Shown here piece by piece: positions 1 to 6,630 of a stretch of DNA of 9,167 bases. The position numbers and the translations under genes were made by a program. The notes beneath the pieces were generated by a model. The model saw nothing but the letters and a program-made list of their open reading frames with translations, made no database searches and was not told the DNA's origin. Source of the stretch: Planctomycetota bacterium (GTDB taxonomy: Bacteria > Planctomycetota > UBA1135 > GCA-002686595); NCBI GenBank assembly GCA_011524785.1, contig WTJQ01000190.1, forward strand, positions 1 through 9,167. The letters run 5' to 3'. The number at the start of each line of letters is the position of its first letter. Position 1 is the stretch's first letter.

Positions 1-1479
1 CCGCTCGAGCCCCCCGCGGGGGGGCGGCTCGATGGAGCGCTGCTGGCGCGCGCCTTCGGGAGGCGGCCGGGGGTGGTGCTGCTCGACAGTGCTGTTGGCG
101 CGGGCGCAGATGCGCCCGACGGTGCTGTTTGCGCGGGCGCAGGTGCGCCCGACGGTGCCCCCGGCGCGGGCAGGGGCGGTCCCGGAGCCCGCTGGACCGT
201 GATGGGGATCGAGCCCCTGCGCGGCGTCGAGCGGCCCGCGCGTCCGGAGCAGCTCGCGGACCTGCTGGCCGCCCTCGAGCCCGAGGCCGGGGATCCCGTG
301 CCCGGCCCCTTCGCCGGGGGCTTCATGGGCTCCATCGCCTACGACTGCGGCGTGGCGGGCGAGTCCCTCGCGCTGCCGCCCGACCCCGAGCGGCTGCCGC
401 CGATCCTCGGCGGGCTCCACACGGACTTCGTGGTGCTCGACCACGCGAACGGCCAGGCACACCTCGTCCTCGGGGACGCGCCGGGGGACGGCCGCGCGTC
501 CGTGGAGGAGCGCCATCGGCAGGCGCTCGCCGACCTGGCGCGCGCGGGCGCGCAGCCAGAACCCCTCCATGCCGACGCCCTCGTGCGCGAGACGTCGACC
601 GCGGAGCACGTCGCGCGGGTGCAGCACGTGCAGGCCCTGATCGCCGCGGGCGAGGTCTACCAGGTCAACCTCGCGCACCGCATCACCGCGCGCCTCGACG
701 GCAGTGCCGCGGCCCTCTTCCTGGCCCTGCGCCGTCACAACCCCGCGCCCTACATGGGGCTCGTGCAGGCGCTGGAGGGAGCCGTGGTGAGCTCGTCCCC
801 CGAGCTGCTCCTGGAGTGCGACGGGAGCGCCGTCCGCTCGCGACCCATCAAGGGCACCCGGCCGCGCGGGGAGAGCGCGGAGGCGGACGCCGCGCTCGCG
901 GAGGAGCTGCTCGCCAGCATCAAGGACCAGGCCGAGCTGGCGATGATCGTCGACCTCGTCCGCAACGACTGCTCGCGCGTCTGCGTGCCGGGCACGGTCG
1001 AGGTGGGGCCCCTGCCGGACCTGGAGTCCCACGCCTCGGTGCACCACCTGGCGGCGGACGTGACCGGACGCCTGCAGCCGGGACGCACGGCCCTCGACGC
1101 GCTGCTGGCGCTGTTCCCCGGCGGCTCGATCTCCGGGGCCCCGAAGCTGCGGGCGATGGAGGCCATCGCCGATCTCGAGGGCGCCGGACGCGGCCACTTC
1201 ACGGGCACCATGGGCATGCTCGACGTCCACGGCCGCGCGTGCTTCAACATCCTCATCCGCTCCGCGACCGTGCGCTGGGACGCCCCGGGGGCGTCCTCCG
1301 GAGAGGTCAGCTTCCAGGTCGGGGGCGGGATCACCGCTTCCTCGGATCCCTGGGACGAGGAGCGCGAGACGCGCGTCAAGGGCCTCCGGATGGCCCGCGC
1401 CCTGGGCTCCGACCTCTTCGAGGGGGCCAGCGGCATCTGGACCCGCCGCGCGGCACCCTCCTTGCAGAACGGGTCCTAG
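1..1479 (+). CDS. pabB: Aminodeoxychorismate synthase component I (PabB), 5'-partial
   Basis: Chorismate-using enzyme of folate synthesis: with a glutamine amidotransferase partner (PabA) it converts chorismate to 4-amino-4-deoxychorismate in the cytoplasm. Visible family motifs are the N-terminal LLDS strand (79-90), EVYQVNLA (652-675), PIKGT (844-858), MIVDLVRND (943-969), GGSISGAPK (1120-1146) and VGGGIT (1318-1335). The lysine in PIKGT is the usual mark of PabB; anthranilate synthase TrpE has alanine there (PIAGT). The frame is open to base 1. A GTG at 73 has a Shine-Dalgarno-like GGGAGG at 58-63, but the residues before it (LLARAFGRRPGVVLLDS) fit the normal PabB N-terminus, where E. coli PabB has about 30 residues before this strand. 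The true start is therefore probably just outside the window. A 33-residue low-complexity insert follows LLDS. No pabA or pabC is visible nearby. Identity is firm; the start is unresolved. Confidence 0.93.
   Translation, partial: PLEPPAGGRLDGALLARAFGRRPGVVLLDSAVGAGADAPDGAVCAGAGAPDGAPGAGRGGPGARWTVMGIEPLRGVERPARPEQLADLLAALEPEAGDPVPGPFAGGFMGSIAYDCGVAGESLALPPDPERLPPILGGLHTDFVVLDHANGQAHLVLGDAPGDGRASVEERHRQALADLARAGAQPEPLHADALVRETSTAEHVARVQHVQALIAAGEVYQVNLAHRITARLDGSAAALFLALRRHNPAPYMGLVQALEGAVVSSSPELLLECDGSAVRSRPIKGTRPRGESAEADAALAEELLASIKDQAELAMIVDLVRNDCSRVCVPGTVEVGPLPDLESHASVHHLAADVTGRLQPGRTALDALLALFPGGSISGAPKLRAMEAIADLEGAGRGHFTGTMGMLDVHGRACFNILIRSATVRWDAPGASSGEVSFQVGGGITASSDPWDEERETRVKGLRMARALGSDLFEGASGIWTRRAAPSLQNGS
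88..186 (+). repeat. 33-bp in-frame tandem repeat inside pabB
   Basis: Three consecutive 33-bp units lie at 88-120, 121-153 and 154-186. The first two match at 30 of 33 bases; the third is degenerate. They encode 11-residue units SAVGAGADAPD, GAVCAGAGAPD and GAPGAGRGGPG. The array lies between the LLDS strand and the RWTVMGIEP strand of PabB, a place where most family members have only a short loop. Since 33 is divisible by three, gain or loss of a unit would keep the frame. Confidence 0.9.
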
Positions 1480-1505
1480 AGCCCGGCCGCGAGCGGACGC
1501 GGGCC

Positions 1506-1532
1506 GGTCCGGGACCTCGCGCGTCCCGGACC
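1506..1532 (+). terminator. Perfect 10-bp hairpin between pabB and the HEAT gene
   Basis: GGTCCGGGAC (1506-1515) and GTCCCGGACC (1523-1532) are exact reverse complements around a 7-nt loop. The hairpin starts 26 nt after the pabB stop and ends 28 nt before the next ATG. No U-tract follows, so it is not a classical intrinsic terminator. It could be a U-less terminator, an mRNA-stabilising stem or an operator-like palindrome. The structure is certain; its role is not. Confidence 0.45.
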
Positions 1533-1560
1533 CTACGATGACCCCGAACCGGAGACCATC

Positions 1561-2352
1561 ATGACCCTGCTCCCTGCCCTGCTGCTCCTCGCCGCTCCCG
1601 CGCCCACGCTGCCGCTCGTGCCGACGCCCGCGTTGGTCCTCACCCAGGACGACGAGAAGCCCGACAAGCGCGAGGAGGTCAAGGAGCTCCTCGACACCTT
1701 CAGCGGTCACTGCAAGAAGCGCGGTGCCGAGGACCTCGAGGCCATCGGCGTCGTCGACGCGCTCCTCAAGGAGTTCCCCGAGTCGGGCCCCAAGGACCGC
1801 AAGGCGATCGTTGCCGGGCTCGGCAAGGCCTTCAAGGAGAAGCGCCGCGAGGACGCCAACGGCGTGCGCGACAACAAGCTGTACCTGGCGGTCGGCGTGG
1901 CGCTGGGCGAGATGGGGCCCGAGAGCACGGCCGAGCTGCTCTCGTGGATCCAGCACAAGACCCACCGCAAGGACCTGGCGCTGCAGCGGGTGCTGATCCT
2001 CTCGCTGGGCAAGAACAAGGACGAGAAGAAGGGCAAGAAGGCCCTCATCGACCTGCTCGTCCACAAGGACCCTCCGGTGCAGGCCGCCACCGCCGAGGCC
2101 CTCGGGAACTACACGCACCTCGACCACAAGGGGCGCAAGGAGGTCTTCGAGGAGATCCTCAAGGTGCTGACCAGCGTGTCCAACGCCAAGGACTCGGACG
2201 TGAACAACCGCATCGCGCGCGAGCGGTACGACGTCATCGCCGCCCCGATGATCACCACGCTCCAGGACCTGTCGGGCGCGAACGTGCGGGAGCCGAGCGC
2301 GTGGCGGACCTGGTGGAACAAGAACAAGAAGCGCAACTGGGACAAGGGCTGA
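1561..2352 (+). CDS. Exported HEAT-like repeat protein
   Basis: Unrecognised 263-residue protein. Residues 3-27 form a hydrophobic stretch rich in Leu, Ala and Pro that looks like a signal sequence, although no Lys or Arg precedes it, which is unusual. The mature part is Lys-rich and helical. From about residue 81 to 200 it shows degenerate HEAT-like helix pairs, for example LYLAVGVALGEMG, LQRVLILSLGKN and PPVQAATAEALGNY. The C-terminus carries a Trp-rich tail (AWRTWWNKNKKRNW), a type of ending I associate with exported planctomycete HEAT proteins. The ATG has GGAGA at 1551-1555 with 5-nt spacing, and no alternative start lies closely upstream. HEAT-like proteins generally serve as scaffolds, so a periplasmic protein-binding role is inferred; no catalytic motif is seen. 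The gene is flanked by hairpins and may be its own transcript. Confidence 0.75.
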   Translation: MTLLPALLLLAAPAPTLPLVPTPALVLTQDDEKPDKREEVKELLDTFSGHCKKRGAEDLEAIGVVDALLKEFPESGPKDRKAIVAGLGKAFKEKRREDANGVRDNKLYLAVGVALGEMGPESTAELLSWIQHKTHRKDLALQRVLILSLGKNKDEKKGKKALIDLLVHKDPPVQAATAEALGNYTHLDHKGRKEVFEEILKVLTSVSNAKDSDVNNRIARERYDVIAAPMITTLQDLSGANVREPSAWRTWWNKNKKRNWDKG

Positions 2353-2362
2353 GCCTCCTGGG

Positions 2363-2384
2363 CGCGCGCCTTCGAGAGCGCGCG
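2363..2384 (+). terminator. GC hairpin after the HEAT gene
   Basis: CGCGCGC (2363-2369) pairs with GCGCGCG (2378-2384) around an 8-nt loop, starting 10 nt after the HEAT gene stop. It has no U-tract, so termination is only possible. It includes the first base of an alternative GTG start (2384) for the next gene, which argues against that start. Confidence 0.35.
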
Positions 2385-2428
2385 TGGGGGTCCTCCAGAA
2401 CTCCGGCCCTTCGGCCCCGGACCGACCG

Positions 2429-3001
2429 ATGAGCGATGCGTTCGACGAGGGCCCTGAGCCCGTCCCGCATGCGGCCCAGCGCCTGGCATGGCGGCTGATG
2501 GGGGCCGCGTTCGCAGCGCTGGCCACGGTCCTCGTGGTGCGGCTGCTGCCGGCGTCCGCGCCGGTCCGGGTCGAGCCGCCCGCTCCACCCGCTCCCACGG
2601 TCCGCGCCTGGGAGGGCGTGCTGCCCGAGGCGCTGGGGGGCGGCCTCGCGCGACTGCGCCCCCTGCACGCCGATCCCGAGCGCCAGGCCTTCGACGCCGC
2701 GGCGCTCGGCCGTGAGCTCGGGCGGGAGGGGAGTCCCTGGCGCCTCGAGCTCGAGGGAATCACCTCGGCCGAGGCTCGCGTCGAGCTGCGGGGTGGCACG
2801 CTCGTGCCGGTCGAGCCCGGTCCCGGGCCCCTGCGGCAGCTGCTGGCGCGCACGATCGAGACCGGAGCCCGCGTTCTCTTCGGGCCCGGCGAGCCGGAGA
2901 CGGTGGCGCTGGTGATCGACGACCTCCGCCTGGAGCTGGAGGCGACCGAGCTGGCGGTCCCCGTCGAGGAGGAGGCGCTGCTCCGGGAGGAGCTCGAGTG
3001 A
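2429..3001 (+). CDS. Single-pass membrane protein, unknown function
   Basis: I do not recognise this 190-residue protein. A short acidic N-terminus (MSDAFDEGPEP) precedes one transmembrane helix at about residues 23-40 (LMGAAFAALATVLVVRLL). A Pro-rich linker and a mostly beta-type domain of about 140 residues follow, predicted to be extracytoplasmic. The domain begins near PWRLELEG (Trp104) and ends with an acidic tail containing DDLRLELEA and EEEALLREELE. The W-R-L...R-L-x-L-E pattern weakly resembles the duplicated unit of the downstream lipoprotein. The frame could extend to a GTG at 2384, but ATG 2429 is preferred because 2384 sits on a hairpin; neither has a strong Shine-Dalgarno. Its stop overlaps the next GTG, so the two products are probably made together. 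An envelope assembly or export role, broadly LptC-like in architecture, is a guess only. Confidence 0.7.
   Translation: MSDAFDEGPEPVPHAAQRLAWRLMGAAFAALATVLVVRLLPASAPVRVEPPAPPAPTVRAWEGVLPEALGGGLARLRPLHADPERQAFDAAALGRELGREGSPWRLELEGITSAEARVELRGGTLVPVEPGPGPLRQLLARTIETGARVLFGPGEPETVALVIDDLRLELEATELAVPVEEEALLREELE
2985..2992 (+). promoter_or_regulatory. Strong ribosome binding site for the lipoprotein
   Basis: GGGAGGAG lies inside the end of the membrane-protein gene, 5 nt before GTG 2998. It fixes a GTG start that overlaps the previous stop (GTGA) and supports translational coupling. Confidence 0.75.
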
Positions 3002-4287
3002 GGGGGCGTTTCGGCGTGGCCCTGCTGGCAGGGCTCGCTTCCTGCGGTCCCGGCGACGGGCCGGACCCGGTGGCCGATCGGACCGAACAGGTCGCGTCCC
3101 TCGCGCGCTCCCTGGAGGAGGCGCGCGCGGAGCAGGCGCGCCTGTCCGCGGCTCTCGAGGAGGCACTCGCGCGCGTCGCAGCGCTCGGAGAGCAGGCGAG
3201 CGGGGCCGCCGAACTCGATGCGGCGATGACGGCTCAGCGCGAGGAGATCGCCCAGCTCCGGAGCGAGCTCGCGCGGAAGGACGCGCGGCTCCTCGAGCGC
3301 GAGCAGGAGTTCATGGCGTTCGCCGAGCTCGCGGCGCTTGCCGGGACCTCGGATCCCTCCTTCGAGCTGCTGGCCCGGCTCGCTCCGGACGCGGCGGTGC
3401 GGATCGCCTCCGGGCCCGAGGTGGACCCGGACCACGCGGAGCCCGATCCCCAGCGCGAGCGCGCGGAGCGCATGGCGCCCGTCCTCCAGGGGCTGCTGCT
3501 CGCCGAGGGCGTGCGCGGCTGGCAGGTCGTCACCCTGGGGCGCCTCGCCGACGGCGCCGTGGGGCCCGTGGTGCTGCGGCTGCTGGACGAGCGCGGGCGG
3601 CCCGCGGGGCTCGTCGCCGCCGAGCGCCTCCGGCTCGAGGCCAGCCGCGCCGCGCGCACGGTCACGCTCGTGCTGGAGGAGGGCCGCGAGGAGCGCGACG
3701 GCGTGTCCCTACCGTTCGAGGGAGCGCTCTCGGTCGAGGCGTCAGGTGTCCACCTGCGCGGCGGCGTGCGGCGGGTGGAGGTCACCGGGGTCGCGGTCGA
3801 GCCCTGGCTGGAGACCCTGCCCGAGCTGTTCCGTCCCGAGGACCTGGAGCCGGCCGTGGACGACGGCGCGTGGGACCTCGTGGCCGTCCGCCAGGAGCTG
3901 AACCGCCTGCTGGCCCGCCAGGAGGGAGCCGGGAGCTGGCGCCTCGCGGGTCTCGGAGGCGTCGTCGACACGACGCTCCACGACGTGCAGGTGGTCGAGC
4001 TGGACGAGGGGGGCCGCCCGGGCCGCCGGCTCTTCGCCGACCGCCTGGTGCTCGAGACCAACCCCGCGGGCGGGCTCCGCCTGCAGCTCACGGACGGGGT
4101 CCAGCACCGAGGCGCGGAGCAGACCCCGTTCCTGGAGGGACGCTTCACCATCGTGCTGCCGCGTGCGGACGCCGATGCCTGGCGCGCGGTGGGGCTCCCG
4201 GGACTCGAGGCCTCGCGGTCCCCGCTGCGTCGCGGGGACCCACCCGCGGCGCCCGCCGAGCCGGGGATCCTCCCGGACCGAGGTTGA
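2998..4287 (+). CDS. Coiled-coil lipoprotein with duplicated domain, unknown function
   Basis: 429-residue predicted lipoprotein. The N-terminus MRGRFGVALLAGLASC has a short basic region, a hydrophobic core and a lipobox (L13-A14-S15-C16). Residues about 28-104 are a Glu/Arg/Ala heptad-type coiled coil (for example ARSLEEARAEQARLSAALEE). The remainder is mostly beta-type and contains two copies of one unit: residues 174-214 and 313-353 align without gaps at 16 identities in 41, including the shared LDExGRP and RLxLE motifs. Start GTG 2998 is set by the strong GGGAGGAG and by the N-terminus being a proper lipoprotein signal. It is coupled to the membrane protein upstream and lies 31 nt before xseA. 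Residue 17 is Gly, not Asp, so there is no classical inner-membrane retention signal; outer-membrane anchoring is inferred. The coiled coil may reach across the periplasm. I know no family for it. Confidence 0.75.
   Translation: MRGRFGVALLAGLASCGPGDGPDPVADRTEQVASLARSLEEARAEQARLSAALEEALARVAALGEQASGAAELDAAMTAQREEIAQLRSELARKDARLLEREQEFMAFAELAALAGTSDPSFELLARLAPDAAVRIASGPEVDPDHAEPDPQRERAERMAPVLQGLLLAEGVRGWQVVTLGRLADGAVGPVVLRLLDERGRPAGLVAAERLRLEASRAARTVTLVLEEGREERDGVSLPFEGALSVEASGVHLRGGVRRVEVTGVAVEPWLETLPELFRPEDLEPAVDDGAWDLVAVRQELNRLLARQEGAGSWRLAGLGGVVDTTLHDVQVVELDEGGRPGRRLFADRLVLETNPAGGLRLQLTDGVQHRGAEQTPFLEGRFTIVLPRADADAWRAVGLPGLEASRSPLRRGDPPAAPAEPGILPDRG
3517..4056 (+). repeat. Internal protein duplication in the lipoprotein
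   Basis: The range spans two diverged copies encoded at 3517-3639 (residues 174-214, starting GWQVVTLG) and 3934-4056 (residues 313-353, starting SWRLAGLG). In a gapless alignment 16 of 41 residues are identical: W, L, G, D, V, then L-D-E, G-R-P, A, R-L, L-E. Similarity continues past the aligned block with an LxLxxG strand and a PFEG/PFLEG motif, allowing small gaps. The copies are recognisable in protein but not as a DNA repeat, so the duplication is old. Confidence 0.7.
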
Positions 4288-4318
4288 CCCGCAGCCGAGA
4301 GGCGCGCTCACTAGGGGG

Positions 4319-5686
4319 GTGGACCTCTTCGAGCACGTCGAGCGCAAGGCGCCCGAGCCGACCGTCCTGTCGGTCGAGGCGCTGACCCGCGCCATCACCG
4401 GCCGGCTGACGGCCATGGGGACGGTCTCGGTCGAGGGCGAGGTCAGCCAGCCGAAGCGGGCGGCGTCCGGGCACCTGTACTTCGACCTGAAGGACTCGGG
4501 CGCGCGGATCAGCTGCATCGCGTGGCGCAGCACCGTGCAGCGGCTGCGCCTGGCCCTCGAGGGGGGCGAGCAGCTCGTGCTCCACGGACGGCTCGACGTC
4601 TACATGCCGCGCGGCAGCTACAGCCTCATCGTCGAGCGCGTCGAGCGGCGCGGCCTCGGCGAGCTGCTCGCGCGACTCGAGCGCACCAAGGCCGAGCTGC
4701 GCAGCGAGGGCTGGTTCGACCGCAAGCGCCCCCTGCCGCGCTGGCCGCGCTGCGTCGGCGTCGTGACGAGCCGCGACGGCGCGGGCTGGCAGGACTTCCT
4801 CCGGACCCTGGAGCAGCGCTGGCCCGACTACCCCGTGCGCCTGGCGCACGCGCGCGTCCAGGGGCAGGGCAGCGCGCCGGAGGTCGTCCGCGCGATCGAG
4901 GGCCTGGCGCGCAGCGGCGTGGACCTCGTGTGCGTGATCCGGGGCGGCGGCTCCATCGAGGACCTGTGGACCTTCAACGAGCGCGCGGTGGCGGAGGCCG
5001 TGTTCCACTGCCCGGTGCCGGTGGTCACCGGCGTCGGGCACCAGACGGACACGACGCTCGTCGACTTCGTCTCCGATCACCGGGCCCACACCCCGACCGA
5101 TGCCGCGTCGGTGGTGATCCCGGATCGCGCGGCGCTCCTCGAGCGTCTTGGCCGCGCGGAGGAGCACCTGGACCGCGCCCTGGACGGGGCGGTGGCCCGC
5201 CGTGAGGAGGCCCTGGAGCGGCTGGCTGCCCGCCCGGTCCTGCGGGACCCGCGGCGCCTGCTCGATGCCCCTGCCCAGCGGCTCGAGGCCCTCGAGCGCG
5301 ATCTGTTCCACCTGACGCGGGCGCGAGGCTCCGCGGCCCAGGAGCTGCTCACCGACCTCGCCGCGCGCCTCGAGCGGCGCGCCCCTGCGCGCGAGCTCGA
5401 CCGTCGTGCGGCCGCGGTCGAGGCCCTCGGCCCGCGCCTCGCCCAGGCGGCGGCGGCGCGACTCGGGTCGGCCGAGGGGCGGGTCGCGGTCGCCGAGCGC
5501 ACCCTCGAGGCCCTGTCGCCGCTGGCGGTCCTCGAGCGCGGCTACTCGATCACGCGCGATGCGAAGGGCCAGGCGGTTCGGAGCGCCGAGGACGTCGAGC
5601 CCGGCGCCGAGGTCGAGACCGTGCTCGCCGAGGGGCGTCTGCGTGCGCGCGTCCTCGAGGCCGAGGCGAAGGAGCCGGACGCATGA
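4319..5686 (+). CDS. xseA: Exodeoxyribonuclease VII large subunit
   Basis: Large, catalytic subunit of exonuclease VII, which degrades single-stranded DNA from both ends in repair and recombination. With start GTG 4319 the protein has 455 residues, typical for the family. Residues 1-110 are the OB-fold DNA-binding domain (LSVEAL, VEGEVSQPK, SGHLYFDLKD). The nuclease domain carries VVTSRDGAGWQDF (148-160), VQGQG (180-184), RGGGSIEDLWTFN (208-220) and GVGHQTDTTLVD (238-249). R208, H241, D244 and probably D159 match residues considered catalytic in E. coli XseA. A long Ala/Arg/Glu helical region (about 265-400) is the segment that binds XseB, and LERGYSI near the end is the usual closing motif. 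An in-frame ATG at 4163 was rejected: it overlaps the lipoprotein gene by 125 bp and adds an Arg/Pro-rich leader. GTG 4319 is preceded directly by a G-run rather than a well-spaced Shine-Dalgarno. No xseB follows. Confidence 0.95.
   Translation: MDLFEHVERKAPEPTVLSVEALTRAITGRLTAMGTVSVEGEVSQPKRAASGHLYFDLKDSGARISCIAWRSTVQRLRLALEGGEQLVLHGRLDVYMPRGSYSLIVERVERRGLGELLARLERTKAELRSEGWFDRKRPLPRWPRCVGVVTSRDGAGWQDFLRTLEQRWPDYPVRLAHARVQGQGSAPEVVRAIEGLARSGVDLVCVIRGGGSIEDLWTFNERAVAEAVFHCPVPVVTGVGHQTDTTLVDFVSDHRAHTPTDAASVVIPDRAALLERLGRAEEHLDRALDGAVARREEALERLAARPVLRDPRRLLDAPAQRLEALERDLFHLTRARGSAAQELLTDLAARLERRAPARELDRRAAAVEALGPRLAQAAAARLGSAEGRVAVAERTLEALSPLAVLERGYSITRDAKGQAVRSAEDVEPGAEVETVLAEGRLRARVLEAEAKEPDA
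5669..5674 (+). promoter_or_regulatory. Ribosome binding site for the GT2 gene
   Basis: AAGGAG at the end of xseA, 8 nt before ATG 5683, supports the overlapping start (ATGA, 5683-5686) and coupled translation. Confidence 0.75.
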
Positions 5687-6615
5687 GCTCCGCATCCGTC
5701 CACGCGATCGTGGTCAACTGGAACGGGGGCGAGGACACCGCCCGCTGTCTCGCGCGCCTCGTCGAGCAGGGCGTGGCCCCCGCGCACCTGCACCTGATCG
5801 ACAACGGCTCGACGGACGGATCGGTGGCGCAGGCGCGCCGGGCGGCTCCCGGGCTCGACCTGCTGGAGCTCGGCCGCAACACGGGCTTCGGGGCCGCGGC
5901 GAACGCCGGCGCGGCGCGGGCCCTCGAGGCGGGCGCGGACCTGCTGCTGTTCGTGAACAACGACGCGCTGCTGGAGCGCGGCTGCCTGGACGCGCTGCTG
6001 GACGAGGCCGCGCGCGCTCCGCTGGCCGGCTTCTTCGGGCCGCGGGTCGTGCTGCCGGGGTCGCCCTCGCTGCTGTGGGCCGCCGGCGGCGTGCTGGGCT
6101 TCGGTCCCAACCTCTCGCGGCTGCGAGGACAGGGGCTCCCGGACGCGCCGGGCTGGCACGGCACGATCGACGTGGACTACGTGCCGGGGTGCGTGCTCCT
6201 GGCGCGCGCCGAGGCGTGGCGCGCGACCGGGGGCTTCGACGACGCGTACTTCGCCTATACCGAGGACGTGGACCTGGGCGTGCGCGCGGGAGCGCTGGGC
6301 ATCGGCAGCCGCGTGGTCGGCCGGGCGCTGGCAGTGCACGCCGCGTCGAGCGCGACCGGCGGCGGCTACAACCCGCGCCGCAAGTTCCTCATGGCGCGTG
6401 GGGCGGTGCGCTTCCTGCGCACGCACGGCGGGGCGGCGCGTTGGCTCGCCTGGCTCGTCTGCGACGTCCTGGCCCTGCCGCTCGCGCTGCTGGCGGCCTG
6501 GCCGCGTGGCGAGGCAGGGGCCGTGTTCGCGAAGGCCCTCGGCACCCTCGACGGCCTGCTCGGGCGCTCCTTCGATCCGGAGCGCCTGGAGCCCGGGCGC
6601 GGCCCTGCCTGGTAG
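5683..6615 (+). CDS. GT2 family glycosyltransferase
   Basis: 310-residue GT-A fold glycosyltransferase of family 2, resembling WbbL/rhamnosyltransferase-type enzymes that add sugars to cell-surface glycans from nucleotide-sugar donors. Visible are the first strand with VVNWNG (10-15), the nucleotide-binding DNGSTDGS (40-47), NTGFGAAANAG (66-76), the metal-binding NND in the DxD position (92-94), and GGFDDAYFAYTEDVDL (183-198), whose Glu194-Asp195 is the usual catalytic-base region. A hydrophobic segment at 254-273 (WLAWLVCDVLALPLALLAAW) near the C-terminus suggests attachment to the inner face of the membrane. The ATG overlaps the xseA stop by 4 nt and has AAGGAG 8 nt upstream. The acceptor and sugar cannot be told from sequence. 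Its place after two envelope-type genes fits a surface-glycan role. It converges with the PHP gene, 15 nt separating the stops. Confidence 0.9.
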   Translation: MSSASVHAIVVNWNGGEDTARCLARLVEQGVAPAHLHLIDNGSTDGSVAQARRAAPGLDLLELGRNTGFGAAANAGAARALEAGADLLLFVNNDALLERGCLDALLDEAARAPLAGFFGPRVVLPGSPSLLWAAGGVLGFGPNLSRLRGQGLPDAPGWHGTIDVDYVPGCVLLARAEAWRATGGFDDAYFAYTEDVDLGVRAGALGIGSRVVGRALAVHAASSATGGGYNPRRKFLMARGAVRFLRTHGGAARWLAWLVCDVLALPLALLAAWPRGEAGAVFAKALGTLDGLLGRSFDPERLEPGRGPAW

Positions 6616-6630
6616 GGGGGGCTCGCTCGC

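Noticed and set aside
2384..2428. GTG start adding 15 residues to the membrane protein
   Set aside because: The codon overlaps the base of a GC hairpin and has only a weak GAGAG upstream. ATG 2429 gives a typical short acidic N-terminus before the membrane helix, though the choice is not certain.
3234..4151. 305-codon minus-strand frame opposite the lipoprotein gene
   Set aside because: Ser/Arg/Pro-rich composition without domains. The plus-strand frame has a lipobox, coiled coil, strong ribosome site and internal duplication, so it is the real gene.
4163..4318. Upstream ATG extension of xseA
   Set aside because: It would overlap the lipoprotein gene by 125 bp and add a low-complexity Arg/Pro leader not expected before the OB-fold; GTG 4319 gives the usual length.
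4145..5695. 516-codon open frame on the minus strand opposite xseA
   Set aside because: Its translation is Arg/Ala/Gly/His-rich with no family motif, and it lies opposite a gene with unmistakable XseA motifs. Long antisense frames are expected at this GC content.
5542..6426. 294-codon minus-strand frame across the xseA/GT2 junction
   Set aside because: It spans two well-supported genes in antisense, and its composition is that of a GC-driven shadow frame.
6616..6630. Bidirectional terminator between the convergent GT2 and PHP genes
   Set aside because: Only 15 nt separate the stops, and the best local pairing is about 4 bp (CCCT/AGGG) with no T-tract, so no terminator can be supported.
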